Source: Sphingobacteruim zhuxiongii (lineage in GTDB: Bacteria > Bacteroidota > Bacteroidia > Sphingobacteriales > Sphingobacteriaceae). Taken from it: 64,000 nucleotides of DNA. Both the position numbers and the translations under genes were made by a program. Numbering within the stretch: position 1 is the stretch's first letter; each line of letters starts with the position of its first letter. Shown here one piece after another: positions 35,040-44,445 of the stretch. The stretch spans positions 1,116,001 to 1,180,000 of the forward strand of contig NZ_CP045652.1 in assembly GCF_009557615.1 (NCBI RefSeq), given 5' to 3'. The notes below the pieces were generated by a model, which was given only the letters and a program-made list of their open reading frames with translations, was not told where the DNA came from and ran no database searches.

Positions 35040-36677
35040 ATGAAGCATATTATCAATGGTGCATTAGCTACGGTTTTATTGATTGGAACTGCAGACTCAT
35101 TGCAAGCACAGATTAAAAATCAGCCATTTTCCCATCAGCAATATCAGAAGTTGAATGAAGAAATGTATTCGCCTTATACGCGTTATCATACTTCTTCGAA
35201 GCCCGTTCTTTTTAAAGGCGCCTTGTTAGAAAAGCTAGATTCAATCGAAACAGCTAATCAAACAATGTCTGATAATTGGATTATGAGAAAATTGTTCAAT
35301 GAACATTTAATCGAAGTTGAAAAAGAAGATCATACATTTTATTTAGATGTATTGCCTGACTTTCAGATCGGTTCGGAATTAATGGGTGCTGATAAAAGAA
35401 CGACTTGGTTAAATACACGTGGTGTTCAAGCCGGTCTAACTATTAAAGATAAGTTCACCTTTTACGGTAACTTCTTCGAGAATCAAGGTGTTTTCCCTTC
35501 CTATATTGACGATTATGTTTCTCGGAATATGCTAGTTCCCGGACAAGCGGCCTCAAAGAAACCTACCGAAAAAGAAAAGGATTGGATGTACGCTACAGCA
35601 AATTTGACCTATGATTTCAGTGATTACTTCCAAGCGACATTAGCCTACGATAAAAACTTTATTGGGGATGGTTATCGATCGGTCTTACTTTCTGATTTTT
35701 CTTCGAACTACGCGCATTTAAAATTCACTGGTAAAATCGGGAATGTGCAGTACACCTCAATTTGGGCGTATATGTTAGATCCTAAAAATCCACGTGTGGA
35801 TTCATTGAATTCAGGAGGACGCTATGGAGATGGTATTAAATGGGGTGCTTTTCAATATTTAGATTATAATGTAACGAATAGATTATCGATTGGATTTTTT
35901 CAATCGGTTGTTTGGGCAAATAGAAATGAAGGTGGACATCGAGGATTTGACTTTAATTATCTAAATCCCGTTATTTTCTTACGTCCTGTTGAGAACTCAA
36001 ACACTTCATCGCCCGATAAGATGTTCTTGGGTTTAAATGCGAAATATAAAGTGCTAGACAACGCAACGGTATATGGTCAGTTTTTATTGGGTGAATTTAC
36101 TGCGAAGGAATTTTTTGCCAATAACGGATATATTCATAATAAATGGGGCGCTCAGTTAGGGGCGAAAGCATTTAATATTTTTGGTGTCAAGAACTTGAAT
36201 GTTTTAGGTGAGTATAATATGGTTCGCCCATATACCTATCAACATTATGTTTCTATTTCGAACTATAGTAATCGCGGGGAGCCTTTAGCACATCCAAGAG
36301 GAGCCAATTTCCGTGAGTTGCTAGGTATTGCGAATTATTCATGGAAGAGATTTGATTTTTCTCTACAAGGTTTATACAGTCGTTACGGTACTGATGAAGC
36401 AACGGCATCAGGTATGGTGAATTGGGGAGGAGATATCTTCCAATCTTATAGAAGTGCACCTAATATGTATGGTAATAAGATTGGACAAGGTGTTCAAAAC
36501 GATTTATATTATGCAGATTTCAAAGCGGCCTATGTACTGAATCCGAAATATAATCTACGTTTAGAATTAGGATATACGCAGCGATATAATAGAATTGAGG
36601 ATCAACCAACACAAAAATCTGGGGTTATTAACTTCGGATTGCGCTCTAGTTTCCGCAATTTCTATGGTGATATGTAA
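35040..36677 (+). CDS. Outer-membrane beta-barrel protein (RemB-like)
   Basis: A 545-residue protein with a signal peptide (cut after LQAQ, about residue 24). The rest is rich in alternating aromatic strands, many ending in F/Y, up to the C-terminal INFGLRSSFRNFYGDM, as expected for an outer-membrane barrel. The phrase FFENQGVFPSYIDDYV and the overall layout recall proteins annotated as gliding-motility RemB or Wzi-like capsule assembly in Bacteroidota. I am sure of the barrel class but not of the role. aroQ follows 33 bp downstream, probably without functional link. Confidence 0.75.
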   Translation: MKHIINGALATVLLIGTADSLQAQIKNQPFSHQQYQKLNEEMYSPYTRYHTSSKPVLFKGALLEKLDSIETANQTMSDNWIMRKLFNEHLIEVEKEDHTFYLDVLPDFQIGSELMGADKRTTWLNTRGVQAGLTIKDKFTFYGNFFENQGVFPSYIDDYVSRNMLVPGQAASKKPTEKEKDWMYATANLTYDFSDYFQATLAYDKNFIGDGYRSVLLSDFSSNYAHLKFTGKIGNVQYTSIWAYMLDPKNPRVDSLNSGGRYGDGIKWGAFQYLDYNVTNRLSIGFFQSVVWANRNEGGHRGFDFNYLNPVIFLRPVENSNTSSPDKMFLGLNAKYKVLDNATVYGQFLLGEFTAKEFFANNGYIHNKWGAQLGAKAFNIFGVKNLNVLGEYNMVRPYTYQHYVSISNYSNRGEPLAHPRGANFRELLGIANYSWKRFDFSLQGLYSRYGTDEATASGMVNWGGDIFQSYRSAPNMYGNKIGQGVQNDLYYADFKAAYVLNPKYNLRLELGYTQRYNRIEDQPTQKSGVINFGLRSSFRNFYGDM

Positions 36678-36710
36678 GATTCTGTTATCTTTATCTTATT
36701 AATCAAAACC

Positions 36711-37130
36711 ATGAAAAAAATATTAATATTAAACGGTCCTAATTTGAATCTCCTCGGTGTTCGAGAAAAGGGAATCTATGGGGATCAATCTTTTGAATCT
36801 TACTTAGAAACCCTCAAGGAACGATTCGCTGCTAATGCCGAGCTCGAATATTTTCAAAGCAATACGGAAGGGTTTATCATTGATAAAATACATGAGGTAG
36901 GTTTTAGCTATGACGGAATCGTTCTAAATGCTGGCGCCTATACGCATACTTCTGTAGCGATTGCGGACGCTATCGCTGCTATTAACACACCAGTAATCGA
37001 GGTGCATATTTCTAACGTTCACCAAAGGGAGTCGTTTAGACATCACTCTTATCTTTCTAAAAGTTGTAAAGGTGTTATTTTAGGTTTTGGCTTAGACAGC
37101 TATCGCTTAGGGATTGAAAGTTTACTGTAA
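36711..37130 (+). CDS. aroQ: Type II 3-dehydroquinate dehydratase
   Basis: A 139-residue flavodoxin-like enzyme converting 3-dehydroquinate to 3-dehydroshikimate. ILILNGPNLNLLGVREKGIYGD with the catalytic Tyr, EYFQSNTEG, LNAGAYTHTSVAIADAI, and IEVHISNVHQRESFRHHSYLS are the family motifs. It is another shikimate-pathway gene but lies about 24 kb from the pheA-aroC operon and is therefore outside the candidate attenuator control. Confidence 0.96.
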   Translation: MKKILILNGPNLNLLGVREKGIYGDQSFESYLETLKERFAANAELEYFQSNTEGFIIDKIHEVGFSYDGIVLNAGAYTHTSVAIADAIAAINTPVIEVHISNVHQRESFRHHSYLSKSCKGVILGFGLDSYRLGIESLL

Positions 37131-37145
37131 TACAGTTTTAAATAT

Positions 37146-37184
37146 AAAAGAAGCGGGCTGATTGAATATCAGCCCGCTTCTTTT
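37146..37184. terminator. Bidirectional terminator between aroQ and the exporter gene
   Basis: A 17-bp perfect stem AAAAGAAGCGGGCTGAT (37146-37162) / ATCAGCCCGCTTCTTTT (37168-37184), with T runs on both strands, between convergent genes. Confidence 0.9.
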
Positions 37185-37200
37185 ATATTGATATATTTTT

Positions 37201-38400
37201 TTAGATATCTACTTTTACTTTTCGTCTAGCAATTAAATGCAGGATAAGCGAAATTACAGCTCCCGCACACATCACCGACAACATGGGCCAAGGTGTTTCA
37301 TTATGAAGGTAACTCACCAATGCAGACGAGAAAGCGCCCAGTGCCATTTGGAAACAGCCTAATAGCGCCGATGCGCTCCCTGCTAAGTGTCTCATTTCAG
37401 ACAACGCAATGGCAGATGTATTCGGGAAAATAAAACCATATCCAAGCAAGAAGAAGAAAATTAATGCGAGTAGAATTGGAAGACTTAATATTCCAGTTGC
37501 TAATACAATAATCATCGATATTCCGACACCAGCCTGCCATATATTGGCATATTTACTGATATCTGCACTTGTGTTGTTTTTTAATAACCATCGATTTAAC
37601 TGGGTGGCTAAAACCATCGCCGAGGCGACAAACGCGAATGCCAATCCGTACTCGCTTTTATTTAATCCAAAGTATTTTTGAATAACAAACGATGAGCCTG
37701 CTAAATAAGCGTATGTTCCCGATGATGCAATGGACCCAATTAGGCAATATGTGATAAAGACCTTATTACTTAAGACACTCCAGAACGTCTTAACGATAGA
37801 TTTTGGTGCTAAGGATAGATCTTTGTTTCCAGAATACGTTTCTGGAAGCAAAAACATTGTTCCCACGAAAATCAACGTAGCCATTAATGCAAGTAATAAG
37901 AATATGTAATGCCAATCTAAATAGTTTAAGAACATGGCACCTGCGCTCGGTGCTAGAATTGGTGAGATACCAATAACCAGCATGAGCAAACTGAATACTC
38001 TAGCAGCCTCTCTACTGTTGTAATAATCGGTTACCATAGCTCGGGCACCAACCATACCTCCACAGCTTCCTATGGCTTGTAAGAAGCGAAGAAAGATTAA
38101 GTGATTGATGTCGCGTGTAAAAACACATAATATAGAGGCTACAATATAGATCGCCAAACCTACTAAAAGTGGTTTTTTCCGTCCATATCTGTCCAATAGT
38201 GGGCCATATATAATCTGTCCAAATGCTATACCGATGAAAAAACTTGTTAAGGATAACTGCACTTTTTCCAGCGGACTATTAAAGTCAGCAGCGATATTTT
38301 CAAAAGCAGGTAGATACATGTCGATTGAAAATGGTCCGATTGCGGAAAGAAGTCCGAGGATCAGTAGGGTGACCTTTCTGTTGTTTCTTAGTTTTTGCAT
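37201..38400 (-). CDS. Bcr/CflA-type MFS drug exporter
   Basis: About 399 residues with twelve membrane helices. Helix 1 has SAIGPFSIDMYLPAFENIAADF, the Bcr/CflA signature, and the loop 2-3 motif is YGPLLDRYGRKKPLLVGL. These antiporters expel drugs or metabolites by proton exchange in the inner membrane. I chose ATG at 38400 (MQKLRNNRKVTLLIL): the frame stays open 32 codons further, but that part runs through the lgt terminator and into lgt and is not family-like. Confidence 0.9.
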   Translation of the reverse strand: MQKLRNNRKVTLLILGLLSAIGPFSIDMYLPAFENIAADFNSPLEKVQLSLTSFFIGIAFGQIIYGPLLDRYGRKKPLLVGLAIYIVASILCVFTRDINHLIFLRFLQAIGSCGGMVGARAMVTDYYNSREAARVFSLLMLVIGISPILAPSAGAMFLNYLDWHYIFLLLALMATLIFVGTMFLLPETYSGNKDLSLAPKSIVKTFWSVLSNKVFITYCLIGSIASSGTYAYLAGSSFVIQKYFGLNKSEYGLAFAFVASAMVLATQLNRWLLKNNTSADISKYANIWQAGVGISMIIVLATGILSLPILLALIFFFLLGYGFIFPNTSAIALSEMRHLAGSASALLGCFQMALGAFSSALVSYLHNETPWPMLSVMCAGAVISLILHLIARRKVKVDI

Positions 38401-38414
38401 AGGATAAAAAAAAT

Positions 38415-38434
38415 GCCCTCTTTTTAAGGAGGGC
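38415..38434 (-). terminator. Terminator after lgt
   Basis: GCCCTC (38415-38420) / GAGGGC (38429-38434), followed on the minus strand by a run of U residues (38406-38413). It separates lgt from the exporter start at 38400. Confidence 0.8.
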
Positions 38435-38446
38435 AAATGTACTGTT

Positions 38447-39277
38447 TTAAATGCGTTTTGTCTCTTTTGGTTTTCGAAGTAACAAAAATATTCCAACTAG
38501 AATAAATGGGATACTTAATATTTGTCCCATGTTAAGTAGCATACCAGCCTCGAAAGCTACTTGATCTATTTTCACATATTCGATTACAAAACGAGCACCG
38601 AATAGTAGAATTAAGAAGAGCCCGAATAGTTTTCCAGGAATTGGTTTAGCGTTTTTCTGATACATCGACCATAAAATGATAAAGATGATCACATAAGCGA
38701 TACATTCATACATCTGCGCTGGATGTCTTGGGATATTGTCAATATTGCTAAATACAACTGCCCATGGGAGCTCAGTTGGATTTCCAATCATCTCGGAGTT
38801 GAAGAAGTTACCTAAGCGAATAAAGGCACCTGCGATTGGCACAACGAGTACCAGTCGATCAGCTAACCACATGAAATTAGTTTTAGTATTTCGGCAGAAT
38901 AACCACATCGCCGTAAGAATACCAATAGCACCACCATGACTAGCAAGACCTGTAAAGCCGGTCATATGCCAGTTTCCTGAAGGGTCTTTTTGGAAAGGGA
39001 TAAATATTTCTAAGATGTGGTCTTTATAATATTCGAAGTCGTAAAACAAGCAGTGCCCTAAGCGAGCGCCGATTAAAGTTCCAACAAAAATATAAATGGT
39101 CAGTTTATCTAAAAGATCTTGTGATACATTCTCTTTCTTAAATACCTTTAGCATAAAGTAATAAGAGGCGGCAAATGCGAGAAGCCAGCAAATTGAATAG
39201 TATCGGAGGCCGAAAGCACCTATTTTGAATATTTCAGGCTTAGGATCCCAAATAATATAGCTTAATAAATCCTGCAT
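38447..39277 (-). CDS. lgt: Prolipoprotein diacylglyceryl transferase
   Basis: A 276-residue inner-membrane enzyme with about seven helices that moves a diacylglyceryl group from phosphatidylglycerol to the lipobox Cys of prolipoproteins. Motifs: GTLIGARLGHCLFYDFEYY, TGLASHGGAIGI, the signature RLGNFFNSEMIGNPTELPWAV and RHPAQMYECIAYV. It acts before signal peptidase II on lipoproteins such as the YceI and RND adaptor proteins in this window. Normal length. Confidence 0.95.
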   Translation of the reverse strand: MQDLLSYIIWDPKPEIFKIGAFGLRYYSICWLLAFAASYYFMLKVFKKENVSQDLLDKLTIYIFVGTLIGARLGHCLFYDFEYYKDHILEIFIPFQKDPSGNWHMTGFTGLASHGGAIGILTAMWLFCRNTKTNFMWLADRLVLVVPIAGAFIRLGNFFNSEMIGNPTELPWAVVFSNIDNIPRHPAQMYECIAYVIIFIILWSMYQKNAKPIPGKLFGLFLILLFGARFVIEYVKIDQVAFEAGMLLNMGQILSIPFILVGIFLLLRKPKETKRI

Positions 39278-39371
39278 AATTGTGTTTAATGTTCGGTAAA
39301 GATAAGGTTTCGGATTTTATTTTTGCGAAAATTAAGGAAATACTTATTTTGCAAAACTTAACAAGAAAAAG

Positions 39372-40487
39372 ATGGCAAAGAAGAAGATTAAAGAGGATTC
39401 GCTTGGTACTGTTGTGACTGCGGAATCATTGGCTTTTTTTGAAAAATATATTAATAACCCTTCGCCTACCGGCTTCGAATGGGCTGGACAGCGTATGTGG
39501 TTAGATTATCTAAAACCTTATGTGGATGAAACATATATTGATAACTACGGAACTGCTGTAGGTATCATCAATCCGAAAGCAACATATAAGGTTGTTATTG
39601 AAGCGCATGCTGATGAGATATCTTGGTTTGTAAATTATATATCGAAAGATGGACTAATCTATGTGATTCGCAATGGCGGATCGGATCATCAGATTGCTCC
39701 GTCGAAGCGCGTCAATATCCATACCGATAAAGGAATCGTAAAAGCAGTTTTTGGTTGGCCTGCAATTCATACGCGCTCTGGAGAAAAAGAAGAAGCACCA
39801 ACGTTGAAGAACATCTTTTTAGATTGTGGATGTACATCGAAAGAGGAGGTTGAAGAATTAGGGATCCATGTAGGTTGTGTGATCACTTATGAAGATGAAT
39901 TTATGATCTTAAATGATCGCTACTATGTTGGGCGTGCATTGGATAATCGTGCAGGTGGCTTTATGATTGCAGAGGTTGCAAGACTGCTAACTGAAAACAA
40001 GCAAAAGCTTCCTTTTGGATTATATATTGTGAATTCGGTACAAGAAGAGATTGGTTTACGCGGTGCAGAGATGATTGCTCAGCATATTAAACCCAATGTT
40101 GCAATCGTGACCGATGTGACCCATGATACCAATACTCCGATGATTAACAAGATAACCCAAGGCGACTTAGCTTGTGGTAAAGGTCCTGTTGTATCTTATG
40201 CTCCTGCGGTACAAATTAATTTGAACAGACAGTTAATCGAAGTTGCTCATAAAAACAACATTCCTATTCAACGTCAAGCCTCTTCAAGATTTACTGGGAC
40301 AGATACTGATGCTTTCGCCTATTCGAATGGAGGGGTGCCTTCCGCGTTAATATCATTACCTTTGCGATATATGCACACCACTGTAGAAATGGTGCATAAA
40401 GATGACGTTGATAATGTCATTAAATTGATTTATGAAGTGCTTCGCTCTATAGAAAAAGATCAAGATTTTAGAACATTCAGTAAATAA
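39372..40487 (+). CDS. M42-family metallopeptidase (glutamyl aminopeptidase/endoglucanase M)
   Basis: A 371-residue dinuclear metal aminopeptidase. Metal ligands and catalytic residues fit the family: AHADEISWFV (His, Asp), RALDNRAGGF (bridging Asp), NSVQEEIGLRGA (catalytic Glu pair), TDVTHD, and near the end RYMHTTVEMVHKDD (last His). The N-terminus is SPTGFEWAGQRMW. Cytoplasmic. It trims N-terminal residues from peptides. DUF3467 follows 21 bp downstream, so the two may share a transcript. Confidence 0.92.
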   Translation: MAKKKIKEDSLGTVVTAESLAFFEKYINNPSPTGFEWAGQRMWLDYLKPYVDETYIDNYGTAVGIINPKATYKVVIEAHADEISWFVNYISKDGLIYVIRNGGSDHQIAPSKRVNIHTDKGIVKAVFGWPAIHTRSGEKEEAPTLKNIFLDCGCTSKEEVEELGIHVGCVITYEDEFMILNDRYYVGRALDNRAGGFMIAEVARLLTENKQKLPFGLYIVNSVQEEIGLRGAEMIAQHIKPNVAIVTDVTHDTNTPMINKITQGDLACGKGPVVSYAPAVQINLNRQLIEVAHKNNIPIQRQASSRFTGTDTDAFAYSNGGVPSALISLPLRYMHTTVEMVHKDDVDNVIKLIYEVLRSIEKDQDFRTFSK

Positions 40488-40508
40488 TAATAAACAATCT
40501 AACAAACC

Positions 40509-40829
40509 ATGGAAGATAATAATTTCAATAACCCGGAGGCGCAAGAGATTAGCATAGAGCTTAGTGAAGAAATTGCCGAGGGCGTATATTCTAACCTAGC
40601 GATCATTACACATTCTAATACAGAATTCGTTATAGACTTTGTGCGCATTATGCCTGGCGTACCTAAGGCAAAAGTAAAGTCAAGAATCGTATTGACACCA
40701 GAGCACGCTAAACGTCTGATGAGCGCATTGCAAGATAATGTTAATCGTTTTGAGGGGCAAAATGGGAAAATTGATTCTAAAGATGTCGCTTTTCCATTAA
40801 ACTTTGGTGGTCCGAAAGGAGAGGCATAA
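40509..40829 (+). CDS. DUF3467 domain-containing protein
   Basis: A 106-residue protein matching DUF3467: ISIELSEEIAEGVYSNLAIITHSNTEFVIDFVRIMPG, then SRIVLTPEHAKRLMSALQDNV. The family is small, widespread and of unknown function; members are soluble and cytoplasmic. It sits directly after the M42 peptidase and before a strong terminator, so it is probably the second gene of that unit. Confidence 0.9.
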   Translation: MEDNNFNNPEAQEISIELSEEIAEGVYSNLAIITHSNTEFVIDFVRIMPGVPKAKVKSRIVLTPEHAKRLMSALQDNVNRFEGQNGKIDSKDVAFPLNFGGPKGEA

Positions 40830-40855
40830 TCTTTTTTTAACAAATCTTAAGAGAC

Positions 40856-40888
40856 AAAAAAGCATCCAATCATTGGATGCTTTTTTTT
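40856..40888 (+). terminator. Terminator after the DUF3467 gene
   Basis: AAAAAAGCATCCAAT (40856-40870) pairs with ATTGGATGC plus T residues (40872-40887). Confidence 0.9.
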
Positions 40889-41020
40889 ATTAATGTGTGT
40901 AGATAAATTTTATCTTTATGTGGAATGAATCGGAGGATAAGTTTTAGCCTGATAAAACAGGGCTTGTCGGCCGCAGCCTGTAATTTTAACCTAGAATTTT
41001 CTACACAATATTGATTTTAT

Positions 41021-41305
41021 ATGGAAGAACTCTTTAATGCGATGACATTTGAAGAAGCTTTCGAACGCTTTATCAAAGGACAAAAAGCAGTGGATTATGG
41101 GGTCCGTCAGCCAGAAGCGGTTATGCTGTCTAACGGATATCAGGCTTTTCCTTGTGGATACTATACACTGTTTGAAAATGGATTCAAATTAATAGTGTCT
41201 GGCTTTAATGTAAGCCCTAAGTCTTCTCAACATGAAGCATGGGTATTGGATGAAGATGATCGACCAGTTGGCTATAAAGAGGAAGCATTTATAGACTTTG
41301 ATTAA
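41021..41305 (+). CDS. Hypothetical protein, 94 residues
   Basis: I do not recognise this protein. It has no signal peptide or membrane helix, an acidic N-terminus (MEELFNAMTFEEAFERFIKG), a middle with MLSNGYQAFPCGYYTLFENGFKLIVSG and an acidic end. It looks like a small soluble domain. It lies alone between a terminator and the GNAT-nitrilase gene, which starts 140 bp downstream. Codon use resembles its neighbours, which supports it being real. Confidence 0.65.
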   Translation: MEELFNAMTFEEAFERFIKGQKAVDYGVRQPEAVMLSNGYQAFPCGYYTLFENGFKLIVSGFNVSPKSSQHEAWVLDEDDRPVGYKEEAFIDFD

Positions 41306-41445
41306 GGTACATTTAACTGGTTGTATGAATTCCCAAAACCGAAACAATGAACATTGAAGACTGAACCGATATTTCATTTAGGATTCTAAATCGAATATAT
41401 CTGTTTTAAGAACTGGAATGGCTTTTGCATAATAATCGTTAACAT

Positions 41446-42960
41446 ATGGATATTAAAGTAAGAAACCTTAGTAAACGAGATTACAAGGATTTAAAGTCTT
41501 CCATGGAGGAGGCTTATCATGGATTAGTAGGGGATGCTTGGACAAAAGAGAATATCGTTGATTTAATAGATATTTTCCCTGAAGGGCAAATTGCTGTAGA
41601 AGTCAATGGGAAAGTTGTCGCATGTGCGTTATCAATTGTGATCGACTCCAGTAAAACCAATATATACGATAAATATTATTCGATTATCGATGATGGTAAA
41701 TTTGATAAACATGATTACGAAGGAGATACCATGTATGGTATCGAAGTATTCGTGCATCCAGATTTTCGATCGCTACGATTAGGTCGAAGATTATATGATG
41801 CGCGTAAAGAATTATGTGAAGAGATGAACTTGCAACGTATTGTTGCAGGAGGTCGTATTCCGAACTACCATAATTACTCGGATTCGATGACGCCGCGTAC
41901 TTATATTGAGAAAGTCAAACGTAAAGAAATTTACGATCCTACCTTAACATTTCAGTTGTCGAATGATTTCCACGTTAAAAAAGTATTAAAGAACTACCTT
42001 CCCGAAGATTCTGAATCGAAGGAAGTGGCGACTTTGCTGGAATGGAACAACATCTATTATGAACCAGATTCCCGTTCGGTATCTGCATCGAAGCGAACAA
42101 TTCGCTTGGGACTTGTGCAATGGCAAATGCGATTGCTAAAAGATATTCAGGAGTTTTATGATCAGGTAGAATTCTTTGTCGATACAGTCAGCGACTACGG
42201 TACGGATTTTATTATGTTTCCGGAGTTCTTCAATACGCCATTGATGAGTCCTTATAACGAGCTCCCAGAACGCATGGCGATGGAAAAATTGGCGGAACAT
42301 ACGAAAGAAATTATAGATAAAATACAGCAGTTTGCAGTATCTTATAATGTCAATATTATCGCTGGTTCTATGCCGGTAATGGAGCGAGGCAAGCTTTACA
42401 ATGTATCCTACTTGTGTCATCGCAATGGTAGTTTAGACTCCTATAAAAAGGTGCACATTACGCCGAATGAGTTAAAGTATTATGGCTTAGTTGGAGGAAA
42501 CGAGATTAAAGTGTTTGATACCGATTGCGGTAAAATAGGTTTGCTGATCTGCTATGATGTCGAATTCCCTGAGCTTGGACGTATATTGGCTGATCAAGGA
42601 ATGCAAATTCTATTTGTTCCATTTATGACGGATACGCAGAATGGTTATATTCGTGTTCGTTCATGTGCGCAGGCAAGAGCCATTGAAAATGAATGTTATG
42701 TTGCCATTGCTGGTTCTGTTGGTAACTTGCCGAGGGTCAATAACATGGATATTCAATATTCTCAATCAGCAGTGTTTACACCTTCCGACTTTGCTTTTCC
42801 CAATAATGCGATAAAAGCAGAAGCAACACCAAACACCGAAATGGTGCTTATTGCAGACGTAGATCTTTATGCATTAAAAGATTTAAATGAATACGGTACA
42901 GTTAAAATACTTCGAGATCGAAGAAAAGATTTATATGAAGTCAAGCTTTTAAAAGACTAG
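41446..42960 (+). CDS. GNAT acetyltransferase fused to a carbon-nitrogen hydrolase
   Basis: A 504-residue two-domain protein. Residues 1-~200 are a GNAT N-acetyltransferase with the acetyl-CoA region VFVHPDFRSLRLGRRLYDARKELC. Residues ~218-504 are a nitrilase-superfamily amidase with the full triad: Glu260 (MFPEFFN), Lys335 (YKKVHITP) and Cys369 (LLICYDVEFPEL). Fusions of this type are known in several phyla, but the substrate is unresolved; a small amide or a damaged metabolite is likely. Soluble and cytoplasmic. Own terminator; probably monocistronic. Confidence 0.92.
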   Translation: MDIKVRNLSKRDYKDLKSSMEEAYHGLVGDAWTKENIVDLIDIFPEGQIAVEVNGKVVACALSIVIDSSKTNIYDKYYSIIDDGKFDKHDYEGDTMYGIEVFVHPDFRSLRLGRRLYDARKELCEEMNLQRIVAGGRIPNYHNYSDSMTPRTYIEKVKRKEIYDPTLTFQLSNDFHVKKVLKNYLPEDSESKEVATLLEWNNIYYEPDSRSVSASKRTIRLGLVQWQMRLLKDIQEFYDQVEFFVDTVSDYGTDFIMFPEFFNTPLMSPYNELPERMAMEKLAEHTKEIIDKIQQFAVSYNVNIIAGSMPVMERGKLYNVSYLCHRNGSLDSYKKVHITPNELKYYGLVGGNEIKVFDTDCGKIGLLICYDVEFPELGRILADQGMQILFVPFMTDTQNGYIRVRSCAQARAIENECYVAIAGSVGNLPRVNNMDIQYSQSAVFTPSDFAFPNNAIKAEATPNTEMVLIADVDLYALKDLNEYGTVKILRDRRKDLYEVKLLKD

Positions 42961-42999
42961 AAAATAAAAGAGCCGTATTTAATACGGCTCTTTTATTTT
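42961..42999. terminator. Bidirectional terminator, 39-bp perfect palindrome
   Basis: Arms AAAATAAAAGAGCCGTATT (42961-42979) and its exact reverse complement (42981-42999) around one base, between convergent genes. Confidence 0.9.
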
Positions 43000-43038
43000 C
43001 TATAGTAAGCTAGTTGCTATCTAATGACATGGAAATGC

Positions 43039-43776
43039 CTATAGTTCCCTTACCCAAATATTCCTAAAGTTTACTAAATCACCATGATCTTGTAGCGAAA
43101 TAGAACCAGGACCATGGACTTTAAGCTTTGGTAACCCGATATACTCCGTTGTGCCTTGAAGTTCTGTGTTATATTGTACGACAACGCCATTATGTAAAAG
43201 TGTTACTTGACCACGCTTAATTAAGTGCCCATCCTTATTGAATTTTGGAGCAGTGTACAATACATCGTAGGTATGCCATCCATCTTCTGGTTTGCGAACT
43301 TCCACTAGGGGAGGTGTTTGCTTATAAAGGCTTCCAGCTTGTCCATTGACGTATGTTTTATTATCATCATTATCCAAAACTTGGATCTCATAAGCCCCAT
43401 CGCTTAAAAACAATCCGCTATTTCCTCTTCCTTGTCCTTCACCTTTGATAACTTCGGGGCTCTTCCACTCAATATGCAATTGGATATCACCGAACTTACG
43501 CTTAGTCTGGATGCCTCCAGTTTTTGGAGCGACAGTCAGCACACCATTTTTTACAGTCCATTGCGGAGCACTTGTTTTGTCCTTGTCACTAACCCATTCA
43601 TTTAAGTTTGTGCCATCAAATAGAACAATAGCATCGCTGGGAGCAGCATGTGATTTCGTATTCACTACGCGAACCTTTGGTTCATAAAACTCGGTGTCTT
43701 GCGGTTGAAATTTAGTCTGCGCATTGGAATTTAACGCAAAAGCTAGAGATGCTAATAAAAAGCTGTATTTGTACAT
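43039..43776 (-). CDS. Secreted DUF1080 (3-keto-disaccharide hydrolase-type) protein
   Basis: A 245-residue protein with signal peptide (MYKYSFLLASLAFALNSNAQ, cut near residue 20). The DUF1080 concanavalin-like domain starts at IVLFDGTNLNEWVSD and includes RKFGDIQLHIEWKSP, GNSGLFLSDGAYEIQVLDN and SLYKQTPPLVEVRKPEDGWHTYDV, ending in NIWVREL. Family members are reported to hydrolyse 3-keto-glycosides. It should be periplasmic or surface-exposed. It is a single gene, divergent from folB. Confidence 0.9.
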   Translation of the reverse strand: MYKYSFLLASLAFALNSNAQTKFQPQDTEFYEPKVRVVNTKSHAAPSDAIVLFDGTNLNEWVSDKDKTSAPQWTVKNGVLTVAPKTGGIQTKRKFGDIQLHIEWKSPEVIKGEGQGRGNSGLFLSDGAYEIQVLDNDDNKTYVNGQAGSLYKQTPPLVEVRKPEDGWHTYDVLYTAPKFNKDGHLIKRGQVTLLHNGVVVQYNTELQGTTEYIGLPKLKVHGPGSISLQDHGDLVNFRNIWVREL

Positions 43777-43852
43777 AGGTTTAAGTTATTTTAGGTTAAT
43801 ATAAGAAATATGTCTAATTTTATTTAACATCATCCGTTAAAACTTTTAGATA

Positions 43853-44218
43853 ATGGCTCAAATAACACAGAAAATCGCTCTTGAAAACGTTCGTTTCTTT
43901 TCACCTATTGGATATTACGAGGAAGAACAATTATTAGGAAACGAGTTTTTTGTAAACGTATCTGTAAGTTTCCCTTTTAAAAATCCTGATTCCGAGGATA
44001 TTTCAAATACCCTAAATTACGAAGACTTGTATCGTATTCTCTCAGAGGTTATGAGTCCGCGCCGTAAGCTTTTGGAATCTGCTGCTGAAGATATCTTAAA
44101 TAAGCTTTTAGAAGGCTATGCGGATATCGAACAGATTGCAATCAGTATCAAAAAGATGAATCCTCCTTTCGGTGGTGACTTAGCTAGTTCTGTTGTATCG
44201 CTCGATTTCCAACGTTAA
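43853..44218 (+). CDS. folB: Dihydroneopterin aldolase
   Basis: A 121-residue enzyme of folate synthesis that cleaves 7,8-dihydroneopterin to 6-hydroxymethyl-dihydropterin and glycolaldehyde. It has the N-terminal IALENVRFFSPIGYYEEEQLLGNEFFVNVSV, NTLNYEDLYRIL, the substrate-binding Glu in LLESAAEDIL and the C-terminal IKKMNPPFGGDLASSVV. Cytoplasmic, normal length. No other folate gene is adjacent. Confidence 0.93.
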   Translation: MAQITQKIALENVRFFSPIGYYEEEQLLGNEFFVNVSVSFPFKNPDSEDISNTLNYEDLYRILSEVMSPRRKLLESAAEDILNKLLEGYADIEQIAISIKKMNPPFGGDLASSVVSLDFQR

Positions 44219-44299
44219 ACTTTTATTAACGCATATAATTCACTCCTTTTTAACGTTATTCCATTTATAAGGAAGCGCCTGTTAATTGTTGTTTCGGAC

Positions 44300-44346
44300 A
44301 TTTTGACCTGTTGTTTTGATTGCGATATGTCAAAATAGCAGATAAA
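44300..44346. repeat. Dyad ATTTTGAC / GTCAAAAT upstream of hsp20
   Basis: Perfect 8-bp arms at 44300-44307 and 44339-44346, 31 nt apart, about 100 bp before the small heat-shock gene. It may be a control site for heat-shock expression; that is inference only. Confidence 0.35.
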
Positions 44347-44445
44347 TAGAGCGCTAAATGCTTTGGTATGTAAGTTGAATAACAAGAAATGTATTCGAAT
44401 AGAATAGTAAATAAATAAGTATAAAATATAAGGAGGAAATATATT

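Noticed and set aside
38401..38496. N-terminal extension of the Bcr-type exporter
   Set aside because: It runs through the lgt terminator and into lgt; the family N-terminus starts at the ATG at 38400.
40499..40843. 114-codon frame antisense to the DUF3467 gene
   Set aside because: The opposite strand has a clear conserved domain; this frame shows none.
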